Shown piece after piece: positions 8,434 through 16,532 of a stretch of DNA of 64,000 bases. The stretch lies in NCBI RefSeq assembly GCF_043944905.1, contig NZ_JBIMSN010000042.1:62001-126000 (forward strand), read 5' to 3'. Made by a program: the position numbers and the translations under genes. Each line of letters opens with the position of its first letter. Position 1 is the stretch's first letter. The stretch is from Antrihabitans spumae (GTDB lineage: Bacteria > Actinomycetota > Actinomycetes > Mycobacteriales > Mycobacteriaceae). The notes below the pieces were generated by a model, which saw nothing but the letters and a program-made list of their open reading frames with translations, was not told the origin of the DNA and did no database searches.

Positions 8434-9576
8434 GTGGGATCCGATAAAGACGCGCTGAGCTGGCTCGACGATCGCGAAAGCGAACGTCGCGCCGCCGGGT
8501 TGCGTCGTGAACTTCGACCGCGCACACCGGCGACTGGACTCATCGACCTCGCGTCCAACGACTACCTGGGCTTGGTTCGGCACCCCGATGTGATCGACGG
8601 TGCCATTGCCTCGCTCAGGCGGTGGGGGACGGGCTCGACCGGATCGCGGTTGGTGACCGGATCGACAACCGAGCACGCGTTGCTCGAATCGGAGCTGGCC
8701 GAATTCGTCGGAGCCGAAGCGGGACTCGTCTTCGCGAGCGGTTATGCGGCCAATCTCGGTACTGTCACTGCGCTGGCGGGCAAGGGTTCGCTCGTCGTGT
8801 CCGATGCGGGCAGCCATGCCTCGCTCGTCGACGCTTGTCGGCTGTCACGAGCGCGTGTGGAGGTCACTCCGCATGGAAACCTCGGCGCGATCGAAGCCGC
8901 GCTACGCGATCGGACCGAAGAACGTGCGCTCGTGCTGACCGATTCGGTGTTCAGTGCCGACGGCGACCTCGCACCGCTGCGCGAGATGCACAAGCTGGTC
9001 CGTCGATACGGTGCGGTGCTCGTCGTCGACGAAGCGCACGGGATCGGCGTCAGGGGGTCCGGCGGGCGGGGACTCGTGCACGAATTGGGTCTCGAAGGCC
9101 AAGAAGATGTCGTCGTCACCGCGACGCTGTCGAAGTCGTTGGCAAGTCAGGGCGGCGTCGTGCTCGCAAGCGGACGCGTGTGTGCGCACCTGGTCGACAC
9201 CGCACGGACCTTCATCTTCGACACCGGGCTGGCTCCCGCTGCGGTCGGTGCTGCGCGCGCCGCGCTGGGTGTGCTGCGCCGCGAACCGTATCGGGCGCAG
9301 GCGGTGCTGGATCGTGCCGCCGACATCGCGCGCATCGCGGGCGTCGAGGTGCCACCTTCGGCGGTAGTGTCGGTGATCCTGGGTGACCCGCAGCGCGCCT
9401 TCGACGCTGCGGCGGCTTGCCGCGAAAACGGGCTCAGCGTCGGATGTTTCAGACCACCGTCGGTACCGGAGGGCACGTCGCGCTTGCGTCTGACGGCACG
9501 TGCAAACCTGACCGCTACCGAGCTGACTACCATCGAGCACGTTCTCGACGACGTCCTCGCCGCGTCGGCGACGTGA
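8434..9576 (+). CDS. bioF: 8-amino-7-oxononanoate synthase
   Basis: BioF condenses L-alanine with pimeloyl-ACP or pimeloyl-CoA, with loss of CO2, to form KAPA. The 380-aa protein is a typical alpha-oxoamine synthase: LIDLASNDYLGL, WGTGSTGSRLVTGST, VLVVDEAHGIGVRGSGGRG, and the PLP lysine in ATLSKSLASQGG. The start is GTG 8434 (MGSDKDALSWL). There is no Shine-Dalgarno sequence, consistent with a leaderless transcript from the TATGCT box. Its stop overlaps the bioD start as GTGA. Confidence 0.96.
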   Translation: MGSDKDALSWLDDRESERRAAGLRRELRPRTPATGLIDLASNDYLGLVRHPDVIDGAIASLRRWGTGSTGSRLVTGSTTEHALLESELAEFVGAEAGLVFASGYAANLGTVTALAGKGSLVVSDAGSHASLVDACRLSRARVEVTPHGNLGAIEAALRDRTEERALVLTDSVFSADGDLAPLREMHKLVRRYGAVLVVDEAHGIGVRGSGGRGLVHELGLEGQEDVVVTATLSKSLASQGGVVLASGRVCAHLVDTARTFIFDTGLAPAAVGAARAALGVLRREPYRAQAVLDRAADIARIAGVEVPPSAVVSVILGDPQRAFDAAAACRENGLSVGCFRPPSVPEGTSRLRLTARANLTATELTTIEHVLDDVLAASAT

Positions 9577-10268
9577 CGATTCTCCTGGTCACCGGCACCT
9601 CGACCGGCGTCGGAAAGACAGTTGTCACAGCAGCGTTGGCGGCGGCTGTCGCAGCGTCCGGCCGCTCTGTCGCCGTGTGCAAGCCGGCGCAGACCGGTAT
9701 CGGGGTCGATGAGCCCGGCGATCTTGCTGACATCCAACGGCTTTCGGGGACTGAAACGCTGGTCGAGTTGGCTCGCTACCCGGATCCGCTTGCGCCTGAT
9801 ACCGCCGCACGCCGGAGTAGGCTACCCGCGTTGCTGCTCGCTGACGTGGTGTCGACGGTCCGCAAGCTCGACTCGGAGCACGACGTCACCCTCGTCGAGG
9901 GTGCCGGCGGGTTGTTGGTCGGGCTCGGGGACCGGGGGTTCACCGTGGTCGATCTCGCCGTGGAGTTGGACGCTGCCGTTGTGGTCGTCGCTGCGGCCGG
10001 TCTCGGGACCTTGAATCACAGCGCACTGACGGTGAGTGCCCTTGCTGCAGCAGGTGTTTCGTGTTCGGGTCTGGTCGTCGGGTCCTGGCCGGCGGTGCCG
10101 GATCTTGCCGCGGAGTGCAACCTCGAAGATCTGCCGCGGGTGACGGGAATCGGCATCGTCGGGTCGGTACCGGAAGGTGCCGGGGCCTTCGAACGCGAAA
10201 CTTTCGTCACCGCAGCGACCGGTTGGTTCGACGCGGAGTGGTTGGCTCGGTGGGACACACGCTCATGA
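9573..10268 (+). CDS. bioD: Dethiobiotin synthetase
   Basis: BioD is an ATP-dependent carboxylase that closes the ureido ring of DAPA to give dethiobiotin. It is 231 aa. The P-loop GTSTGVGKT is right at the N-terminus, followed by the substrate-lysine segment CKPAQTG and VEGAGGLLVGLGDRG, all standard for the family. GTG 9573 overlaps the bioF TGA by three bases, so the two are probably coupled. With bioA and bioF it covers the middle of the pathway; bioB is 4.4 kb away under the same repressor. Confidence 0.95.
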   Translation: MTILLVTGTSTGVGKTVVTAALAAAVAASGRSVAVCKPAQTGIGVDEPGDLADIQRLSGTETLVELARYPDPLAPDTAARRSRLPALLLADVVSTVRKLDSEHDVTLVEGAGGLLVGLGDRGFTVVDLAVELDAAVVVVAAAGLGTLNHSALTVSALAAAGVSCSGLVVGSWPAVPDLAAECNLEDLPRVTGIGIVGSVPEGAGAFERETFVTAATGWFDAEWLARWDTRS

Positions 10269-10280
10269 CCCATTCGTGAG

Positions 10281-10308
10281 GTTTTGGGACGGGATTCCGT
10301 CCCAAAAC
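10281..10308. terminator. 12-bp perfect inverted repeat after bioD
   Basis: The arms GTTTTGGGACGG and CCGTCCCAAAAC pair perfectly around a 4-nt loop (GATT), 12 nt after the bioD stop. There is no clear U-tract after the stem, although the A/T-rich stem base gives a short run. A terminator for bioAFD is the simplest reading; an operator for the downstream secreted-protein gene is the alternative. Confidence 0.6.
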
Positions 10309-10365
10309 GCCGATAGTGGGCGCTGAGCGTCACCGTATCCCGCGAGGACGTGGATATGGTGGCGC

Positions 10366-10812
10366 ATGCGCTATCTCAGAAACCTCTGTCTACCCGCGGT
10401 CGCCGCTGTGATCGCCATGCCCACCGGTGTCGCAGCCGCTGCGCCCGTCCCCGATGACAGTCCGCGCGAACAGCAAGCGCGCGCCTACGTCGAGGCGCTG
10501 GTCACGCACAATCCCGACGATGTGAAATTCGCGCCGGATGCCAAGCGGTACGAGGTCGGCATCCAGACCGGATACTCCGGCGCGCAGTTGTCGAACGACC
10601 TGCGGAACGGTCTGCAGTACAAGGTCATTCAGCGGATTCGGGACTACTCGACGACCGAGAACGGAAACGCCGTCGTCGCAAAGTACCTGCTCGATGCAGG
10701 AGTAGGGACCACGACTCTGGCGACCGCTCAGATCACCGAGTCGTTCGAGGTCATCGATGGCAGCATCCATCTGATAATTGCCGACATCAAAATTCCGGGA
10801 TTGGGTATGTGA
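10366..10812 (+). CDS. Secreted protein of unknown function (DUF8021-like)
   Basis: This 148-aa product has an N-terminal signal peptide (MRYLRNLCLPAVAAVIAMPT followed by an Ala-rich run and a likely AxA cut before APVPDD). The mature part resembles the small SnoaL/DUF8021-type alpha+beta fold: EQQARAYVEALVTHNPDDVKFAPDAKR at the start and a closing strand SFEVIDGSIHLIIADIKI. That fold assignment is pattern-based and uncertain. Its stop overlaps the next gene's GTG as GTGA, so the two are probably co-translated. Confidence 0.75.
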   Translation: MRYLRNLCLPAVAAVIAMPTGVAAAAPVPDDSPREQQARAYVEALVTHNPDDVKFAPDAKRYEVGIQTGYSGAQLSNDLRNGLQYKVIQRIRDYSTTENGNAVVAKYLLDAGVGTTTLATAQITESFEVIDGSIHLIIADIKIPGLGM

Positions 10813-11171
10813 CTGTCATGGCATTGGAATTCGAACAGGTCATAGTGAACGCGCTCGATCCGACAACCCTCGCGAACTGGTGCGATGCGCTCGGGTGGGC
10901 CGTATTCGACGCCGAAGACGACTGCATCGAGATCAGGCGCACCCCGACGACCCTTCCTGGTCTGCTGTTCCTGCCGGTACCCGACCACAAAGTCGGTTTC
11001 AATCGGCTGCACCTCGACTTTCGACCGGACGATCAGAACGTGGAGGTCGAGCGATTGCTCGCTCTCGGCGCGACCCGCGCTGACGTCGGTCAAGGCGACG
11101 ACGTGTCGCGGGTGGTGCTGGCAGATCCGGAAGGCAACGAGTTTTGTGTACTCGGCAGCCGAACGGCGTAA
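10809..11171 (+). CDS. VOC-superfamily (glyoxalase-like) protein
   Basis: The 120-aa protein is a single glyoxalase-like unit: an N-terminal strand EFEQVIVNALDP, a helix with WCDALGWAVF, RLHLDFRPDD, and the C-terminal signature VVLADPEGNEFCVL. Members act as metal-dependent lyases or dioxygenases, or as antibiotic-binding proteins. The His (HLDF) and Glu (NEFCV) ligand positions are present, but the substrate is unknown. The start is GTG 10809 overlapping the previous stop; ATG 10818 is an alternative. Confidence 0.85.
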   Translation: MTVMALEFEQVIVNALDPTTLANWCDALGWAVFDAEDDCIEIRRTPTTLPGLLFLPVPDHKVGFNRLHLDFRPDDQNVEVERLLALGATRADVGQGDDVSRVVLADPEGNEFCVLGSRTA

Positions 11172-11261
11172 CTCCACCGGCCGAGCCGCGACCCGAGCTG
11201 TTTACGGTCCGTTGCATCCAAGGTCGCTGCGGTGTGACCCTGTCCTTGCGACAATGCTCCG

Positions 11262-12665
11262 ATGAGTGACTTCGACGTATTGGTCATGGGCTCCGGGCCC
11301 GGCGGACAACGAGCAGCTATCGCGGCGGCGAAACTGGACAAGAAGGTTGCCATCGTCGAATTGCGAAACATGATCGGCGGCGTCTGCATCAACACCGGCA
11401 CAATTCCGTCGAAAACGTTGCGCGAAGCGGTTGTCTACCTCACCGGTATGAGTCAGCGCGAAATGTACGGCACGGCTTACAAAGTCAAGGAAGACATCAC
11501 CAAAGAAGACCTGATGGCACGCACGAATCATGTGATGGGTCGACAGATCGATGTGATCCGCAGCCAGCTTTCCCGCAACCACGTGACGCTGCTGACCGGT
11601 CAGGGGCATTTCACCGATCCCAACACCATAGAAATCCAGGACGGAACCGGCCAGAACCGCGTCGCGTCGGCGGACAAGATCATCATCGCGACCGGCACCA
11701 AGCCGGCGCGGCCCTCGACGGTCGAGTTCGACAACAAAACGATCATCGATTCCGACGGCATCCTCGACCTGGCGCAGATCCCGCAGACGATGGTCGTGGT
11801 CGGCGCTGGTGTCATCGGTATCGAGTACGCGTCGATGTTCGCCGCGCTCGGCACGAAGGTCACCGTCATCGAACGGCGCGGCAACATTCTCGAATTCTGC
11901 GACCGTGAGGTCGTCGAAGCGCTCAAGTATCAGTTGCGCGACTTGGCTGTCACGTTCCGCTTCGGCGAGACCGTCTCGGCGGTCGAGAAGTACGCGAAGG
12001 GTGCGGTCACGCATCTCGAGTCCGGCAAGAAGATCCCGGCCGAATGCGTCATGTATTCGGCAGGGCGACAGGGTGTTACAGAGCAATTGCAGCTGGAGAA
12101 CGCCGGTCTCGCAGCCGACGATCGCGGACGCATCAAGGTCGACGAGCATTTCCGTACCTCGGTCGACCACATCTACGCGGTCGGCGATGTGATCGGATTC
12201 CCTGCTCTCGCAGCAACATCCATGGAACAGGGGCGGCTTGCGGCACACCATGCGTGTGGCGAACCGGTGCACGAGATGAACGAGTTGCAGCCGATCGGCA
12301 TCTACACGATTCCGGAGATCAGTTTCGTCGGAAAGACCGAACACGAACTCACCGAGGAGAAGGTTCCGTTCGAGGTCGGGATATCCCGCTATCGCGAACT
12401 TGCGCGCGGACAGATCGTGGGCGACTCGTACGGTGTGCTCAAGATCGTCGTCTCGCCGAGTGATCGAAAAGTGCTTGGCGTGCACATCTTCGGCACTCAG
12501 GCGACCGAATTGATCCACATCGGCCAAGCCGTCATGGGCTGCGGCGGAACCGTCGACTACCTGGTGGATGCTGTGTTCAATTACCCGACGCTGGCCGAGT
12601 CGTACAAGGTTGCAGCGCTCGATGCGATGAACAAGATCAGGCAACTCGCGGTGCTCAGCGACTGA
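11262..12665 (+). CDS. sthA: Soluble NAD(P)+ transhydrogenase
   Basis: SthA is an FAD flavoprotein that exchanges reducing equivalents between NADPH and NAD+. It is 467 aa and has the dehydrogenase-reductase layout: FAD dinucleotide site MGSGPGGQRAAIAAAKL at the N-terminus, NAD(P) site VVVGAGVIGIEYASMFAALG near residue 175, and a C-terminal dimerisation domain. The segment GGVCINTGTIPSKTLREAV has Cys followed by Thr where lipoamide dehydrogenases carry a second redox Cys, which distinguishes transhydrogenases from disulfide reductases. It stands alone between the bio loci on the plus strand, and no regulatory site is evident. Confidence 0.93.
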   Translation: MSDFDVLVMGSGPGGQRAAIAAAKLDKKVAIVELRNMIGGVCINTGTIPSKTLREAVVYLTGMSQREMYGTAYKVKEDITKEDLMARTNHVMGRQIDVIRSQLSRNHVTLLTGQGHFTDPNTIEIQDGTGQNRVASADKIIIATGTKPARPSTVEFDNKTIIDSDGILDLAQIPQTMVVVGAGVIGIEYASMFAALGTKVTVIERRGNILEFCDREVVEALKYQLRDLAVTFRFGETVSAVEKYAKGAVTHLESGKKIPAECVMYSAGRQGVTEQLQLENAGLAADDRGRIKVDEHFRTSVDHIYAVGDVIGFPALAATSMEQGRLAAHHACGEPVHEMNELQPIGIYTIPEISFVGKTEHELTEEKVPFEVGISRYRELARGQIVGDSYGVLKIVVSPSDRKVLGVHIFGTQATELIHIGQAVMGCGGTVDYLVDAVFNYPTLAESYKVAALDAMNKIRQLAVLSD

Positions 12666-12735
12666 CCCGTCAGGACGGCTCTCGCCGGGAATGGTCGCCC
12701 GGCTCCGGGGTGCGGCGTGCGTATCATGAATTCAA

Positions 12736-13899
12736 ATGTCCGAGCAGGTTTTTCGACATCCGTCGACGGTCTCCGATTGGGACGATGCCAACCGGATAGC
12801 CCGGTTGCGGGAAACCCGGTTTGGCAGACGGTGGCGGACACTAGGCCGCTCGCGTCGCGTCCTGATTCGAGTACTACTTGTCGTGCTCGGGTTCGCTGCG
12901 GCATTCGCTCAGTACTGGAACGTCGACGTGCTACCCGAGCGTGATCGTCTGGCCTTGACCCGGCCCGAGGTTTACGAGGTATTCGATTCGGCAGATCCGG
13001 ACAAGCGGTACACCGCTGTTGTCGACCTCGTCGGACTCGGAAGTTTGGATGCGGGTCCAACGGCCGCGGCGTTGCCGTCGCTGGCGGCGATCGGGCGTGT
13101 GTGGGTCGTCAAATACGACAACGGGGGTATCGACACCCAGGTGATCAGCAGGATCATTGCCGAGCGGGCCGATCAGGAGGGTATCGACAATCTGTTCGTC
13201 GCGGGTCACAGCATGGGTGGAGTCGTTGCCCTCGAAGTGGCCGAGCATATCCATCAGGAGACCGACATAAATTTGATCGGCGTATTGCTGGATTGCACGC
13301 CGGTGAGCTTGCACGCCGTTCGGTCGGACAAGCGGGACACGGGCGAGAACATGCTCCGATGGATGGGTTGGGTCCCCGGTGCGAGAGAAAGTCGGTCGTT
13401 GCGCTTTCTGGTCGAAATGGGTGCGCGGCGTGATCGGTTCTGGGATCTGTACTCGCCCGGTTGGAAGGTGGATCCGGTCGAGTTCGTCGACGCGGTCGCC
13501 GAGGTGCTGCACGACAAGTTGCTGTCCCGCAATGCTGCGAGCAACGGGCTGATCGAGGCGCAGTTCAAAGTAATCGTGGCGTCCGGCGCCGTCGACAATC
13601 TCGAGGCTCTGGCAGAGCCGCATGATGACAAACGTCGGCCCATGATCGTCTATCTGCGACCTCGCCGTGCGCTCGACGACGACGTCGTCGATGTCGAGTA
13701 CACCGAGCAGGTCCTGACCGAGGAGACAGCGGGACCGCAGGGCCTGCTGCTCGTGGTGCGGATGCGCAACACCGGACATGCGAACCCCATTCAGAGATCT
13801 CTCGACTACAACGCCGCGATCGCGGACAATGTTGCGCCATTTCTGCTGCGAATCGACGACACAGGGAGCCAGCAGGATTCGGAGCAAAGCGGTCCCTGA
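12736..13899 (+). CDS. Membrane-anchored alpha/beta hydrolase
   Basis: This 387-aa protein has one hydrophobic segment near residues 38-58 (RVLIRVLLVVLGFAAAFAQY) preceded by a basic stretch, then a long extracytoplasmic alpha/beta-hydrolase domain. The lipase-type nucleophile elbow GHSMGGVVALE is near residue 156, and a candidate catalytic His lies in MRNTGHANPI near the C-terminus. The substrate is unknown; an esterase or lipase acting at the cell envelope is the inference. It is flanked by sthA and the convergent bioQ. Confidence 0.8.
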   Translation: MSEQVFRHPSTVSDWDDANRIARLRETRFGRRWRTLGRSRRVLIRVLLVVLGFAAAFAQYWNVDVLPERDRLALTRPEVYEVFDSADPDKRYTAVVDLVGLGSLDAGPTAAALPSLAAIGRVWVVKYDNGGIDTQVISRIIAERADQEGIDNLFVAGHSMGGVVALEVAEHIHQETDINLIGVLLDCTPVSLHAVRSDKRDTGENMLRWMGWVPGARESRSLRFLVEMGARRDRFWDLYSPGWKVDPVEFVDAVAEVLHDKLLSRNAASNGLIEAQFKVIVASGAVDNLEALAEPHDDKRRPMIVYLRPRRALDDDVVDVEYTEQVLTEETAGPQGLLLVVRMRNTGHANPIQRSLDYNAAIADNVAPFLLRIDDTGSQQDSEQSGP

Positions 13900-13963
13900 C
13901 CGCAGGAAATCAGGTGGGCCTACTGTGGGTTGCGCAGGGTCCCCCGTTGCCGCGGTCGCGCAG

Positions 13964-14551
13964 CTAGGCCCTGACCCGGTCTCCGAGGCGATTGCGAACG
14001 CCACCGACGAACAGTTGCAGACCGAAGTCGAATCGTGCTGTCGCATCCGGAGTTTCGAACAGGGGAGAGGCGTCTTCGGTGAGCGCGCCGTAGGAGTCCA
14101 TCTGCATACGTGACTGTTCGTCGACGGTGTGGCCGAGTACGTAGTAAAGCAGTGTGTATGCGGCAAGCTCGGCTTCGGACCGCGGCATCCCCGCTCGCAG
14201 TGCGGCTTTGACGAACTTCTCGCGCGCCTGCGTTGTCGTGAGCCGCGACGCGTAGGTGGCGGAGACCAATTCCGCTCCGTCGCGAATGGAGAGCAGAGCG
14301 TCTCTCAGTCGATGAGCGAGCTCGAGAAGTTGACCGTCCCAACTGACGGCCGTCACCGGAGCGTCGATCGGTTCGAGGATGCGGTCGGCAACCGCGCCGA
14401 GCAGCGTCTGCTTGTTCGGGAAATGCCAGTACAGAGCGCCGGGCTGAACGTGCAGCGAACTTGCCAGCCGCCGCATCGTGAGGTCGGCGAGTCCGTACTC
14501 GTCGAGGATCGCGATCGCACCATCGAGCACGTCGTGTCGACGCAGCTGCAC
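13964..14551 (-). CDS. bioQ: TetR-family biotin-synthesis repressor BioQ
   Basis: This 195-aa protein has an N-terminal TetR helix-turn-helix (DVLDGAIAILDEYGLADLTM, then RRLASSLHVQPGALYWHFPNK) and a C-terminal ligand domain. It diverges from bioB, and the 16-mer TGAACACCGTTCAAGT lies between them and again before bioF. In Corynebacterium and Mycobacterium this genomic position and operator type belong to BioQ. I placed the start at GTG 14551 because AGGAGG lies 5 nt upstream; ATG 14572 would add seven residues. From known biology, BioQ does not bind biotin directly in all species, so the effector cannot be stated from sequence. Confidence 0.9.
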   Translation of the reverse strand: MQLRRHDVLDGAIAILDEYGLADLTMRRLASSLHVQPGALYWHFPNKQTLLGAVADRILEPIDAPVTAVSWDGQLLELAHRLRDALLSIRDGAELVSATYASRLTTTQAREKFVKAALRAGMPRSEAELAAYTLLYYVLGHTVDEQSRMQMDSYGALTEDASPLFETPDATARFDFGLQLFVGGVRNRLGDRVRA

Positions 14552-14595
14552 GAATACCTCCTGGTTGAACACACCCTGTCGACTGCAGCCCTGTT

Positions 14596-14624
14596 TTGAC
14601 TACGGGTTGTCGCTACCCTAGCCT
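14596..14624 (+). promoter_or_regulatory. bioB promoter
   Basis: TTGACT (14596-14601) and TAGCCT (14619-14624) are separated by exactly 17 bp, a good match to a vegetative promoter. The BioQ palindrome begins on the last base of the -10 box, so bound BioQ would cover the transcription start. Confidence 0.75.
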
Positions 14625-14636
14625 GAACACCGTTCA
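14624..14636. promoter_or_regulatory. BioQ operator at bioB/bioQ
   Basis: TGAACACCGTTCA is a perfect 13-bp TGAAC-ACC-GTTCA palindrome. It continues as TGAACACCGTTCAAGT, identical to the bioF operator over 16 bp. It lies between bioQ and bioB and could control both, allowing autoregulation. Confidence 0.88.
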
Positions 14637-14660
14637 AGTTGCACCCGAAGGGAAAACCGC

Positions 14661-15674
14661 ATGACGCAGGCACCTGCCCGGCTCGACATCCTCGCCACTG
14701 CACGCGAGCAGGTGCTCGAACGTGGTGTGGGACTTACCGAAGAGCAGGTTCTCGAGGTGTTGCGTCTCGACGACGACCGACTCGAAGATCTGCTCGGTCT
14801 CGCCCACGACGTTCGGATGAAGTGGTGCGGCCCTGAGGTCGAGGTCGAGGGCATCATCAGCCTCAAGACCGGCGGTTGCCCCGAGGACTGCCACTTCTGC
14901 TCGCAGTCCGGTCTGTTCCAGTCGCCTGTGCGCGCGGCGTGGCTCGACATCCCCAGCCTTGTCGAAGCAGCGAAGCAGACAGCCAAGAGCGGTGCGAGCG
15001 AGTTCTGCATCGTCGCCGCCGTCCGTGGTCCGGATGCGCGACTGCTCGCGCAGGTCGCTGCCGGTATCGAGGCGATCCGCAACGAGGTCGACATTCAGAT
15101 CGCGTGCTCGCTCGGCATGCTCACCCAGGAGCAGGTCGACCAGCTCGCCGCGATGGGCGTGCATCGCTACAACCACAACCTCGAAACGTCCCGTTCGCAT
15201 TTCCCGAACGTCGTCACGACGCACACGTGGGAAGAGCGCTGGGAGACGCTGCGTATGGTCCGCGCCGCTGGCATGGAGGTCTGCTGCGGCGGCATCCTCG
15301 GCATGGGCGAAAGCCTGGAACAGCGCGCCGAGTTCGCGGCGAACCTTGCCGAGCTCGAGCCCGACGAGGTTCCACTGAACTTCCTCAACCCGCGCCCGGG
15401 TACGCCGTTCGGCGACCTCGAGGTGCTGCCCGCGAGCGAGGCGCTCAAGTCCGTCGCCGCGTTCCGGCTTGCCCTTCCGCGAACCATCCTGCGCTTTGCA
15501 GGCGGCCGCGAAATCACACTCGGCGACCTCGGTGCCAAGCAGGGCATCCTCGGCGGCATCAATGCCGTCATCGTCGGCAACTACCTGACCACGCTCGGCC
15601 GGCCCGCGGAGCAGGATCTGAATCTGCTCGTCGAGCTGCAGATGCCGATCAAGGCTCTCAACGACACGCTGTAG
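14661..15674 (+). CDS. bioB: Biotin synthase
   Basis: BioB is a radical-SAM enzyme that inserts sulfur into dethiobiotin. The 337-aa sequence carries the CxxxCxxC cluster motif as GGCPEDCHFCSQSG near residue 72, the SAM-domain stretch GASEFCIVAAVRGP, and YNHNLETSRSHFPNV. The ATG is preceded by GAAGGGAAAA at suitable spacing. It is followed after 4 nt by bsaP and then DUF2567. Mycobacterial-type BioB depends on the small BsaP protein for activity, which fits this gene order. Repression by BioQ is expected from the operator over its promoter. Confidence 0.98.
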   Translation: MTQAPARLDILATAREQVLERGVGLTEEQVLEVLRLDDDRLEDLLGLAHDVRMKWCGPEVEVEGIISLKTGGCPEDCHFCSQSGLFQSPVRAAWLDIPSLVEAAKQTAKSGASEFCIVAAVRGPDARLLAQVAAGIEAIRNEVDIQIACSLGMLTQEQVDQLAAMGVHRYNHNLETSRSHFPNVVTTHTWEERWETLRMVRAAGMEVCCGGILGMGESLEQRAEFAANLAELEPDEVPLNFLNPRPGTPFGDLEVLPASEALKSVAAFRLALPRTILRFAGGREITLGDLGAKQGILGGINAVIVGNYLTTLGRPAEQDLNLLVELQMPIKALNDTL

Positions 15675-15678
15675 AGAC

Positions 15679-15906
15679 GTGACATCATCTGTCGGTATGG
15701 ATGAGCGCTACAACCCGTTCACGGGTCTGCGGATCGTTCCCGGTCACGAGGACACAGTTCCGGCCGCCGCAGCGCTGGGTTTGGAACCGCCGCGCTTCTG
15801 TGAGGAGTGCGGTCGGCGCATGGTCGTTCAGGTCAGTCCGGACGGCTGGTGGGCCAAATGTTCCCGGCACGGCGTGATCGACTCTGCAGATCTGCACCAG
15901 CGGTGA
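15679..15906 (+). CDS. bsaP: Biotin synthase auxiliary protein
   Basis: This 75-aa protein contains the conserved RYNPFTGLRIVPG stretch followed by two Cys-containing motifs, FCEECGRRMVVQV and KCSRHGVID, suggesting a small metal- or cluster-binding fold. Its homologue in M. tuberculosis (Rv1590), also directly after bioB, is needed by type I mycobacterial biotin synthase. GTG 15679 starts 4 nt after bioB; ATG 15697 (MDERYNPF) is the alternative start. The stop overlaps the next GTG, so the three genes form a tight unit. Confidence 0.9.
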   Translation: MTSSVGMDERYNPFTGLRIVPGHEDTVPAAAALGLEPPRFCEECGRRMVVQVSPDGWWAKCSRHGVIDSADLHQR

Positions 15907-16505
15907 CGGCTGCGAGGGGTCCGAGTACGGACCGCCGCAGCGACCCGACTGCCGCTGCGTTGGTTGCCATCGGCACCGTCGTCGTCAGTTTGCTCGGAGC
16001 CGTGATCTGGGCTTTCATCGCGCCCGCTGAACATTTCGTCGTCGTCGGGCCCGACAGTGGCGCCGCACTGACCGGGGAGAGCGCGCACCAATTCGACAGT
16101 CTGGCGATGTTCGGGTGTATCGGCGCGGTCGTCGGAATACTGACCGCGGTCGCAGGCTGGCAGCTGCGGGCGAATCGCGGGCCGGTGCTGTATCTCGGCT
16201 TGCTGCTCGGTTCGGCGGTCGGCGTCGTCGCGATGAAGTATTTCGCGGAATTTGTTGCGACGCTTCGGTTTCCGCACGTCGATTCACCCGCGCTCGATCA
16301 AATAGTTGCCATTGCGCCGAGCGTCGGGACACCGGTCGTTCTGCTGGTCCAGCCGCTGTTCGCCAGCCTGGCAGTCCTCGTCCTTGCGGCGATGAGTCCT
16401 CGCGACGATCTGGGGGTCGCGCGGCCGAACACGGACCCATCGCACAACGTCGACGTTGACCCGAACGAATGGTCGAGTAGCCGGAATCTCTCGACTGGTT
16501 GGTGA
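15903..16505 (+). CDS. DUF2567 membrane protein
   Basis: This 200-aa protein has four predicted transmembrane helices (near residues 17-40, 62-82, 90-108 and 140-165) and a hydrophilic C-terminal tail. It matches the position and look of Rv1591 (DUF2567), which follows bsaP in M. tuberculosis. GTG 15903 overlaps the bsaP stop, so expression is probably coupled to bioB. The role is unknown; the conserved linkage suggests something connected with biotin, but nothing in the sequence shows transport or catalysis. Confidence 0.82.
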   Translation: MTAARGPSTDRRSDPTAAALVAIGTVVVSLLGAVIWAFIAPAEHFVVVGPDSGAALTGESAHQFDSLAMFGCIGAVVGILTAVAGWQLRANRGPVLYLGLLLGSAVGVVAMKYFAEFVATLRFPHVDSPALDQIVAIAPSVGTPVVLLVQPLFASLAVLVLAAMSPRDDLGVARPNTDPSHNVDVDPNEWSSSRNLSTGW

Positions 16506-16532
16506 CGGACGAACTGCGTTTGCGGATCTTGC

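Noticed and set aside
11202..12644. Long open frame antisense to sthA (480 codons)
   Set aside because: There are no domain motifs, and the plus strand encodes a complete transhydrogenase with both dinucleotide sites.
15807..15902. Longer N-terminus for the DUF2567 protein
   Set aside because: This upstream stretch overlaps bsaP in another frame; GTG 15903 overlapping the bsaP stop is the more likely start.
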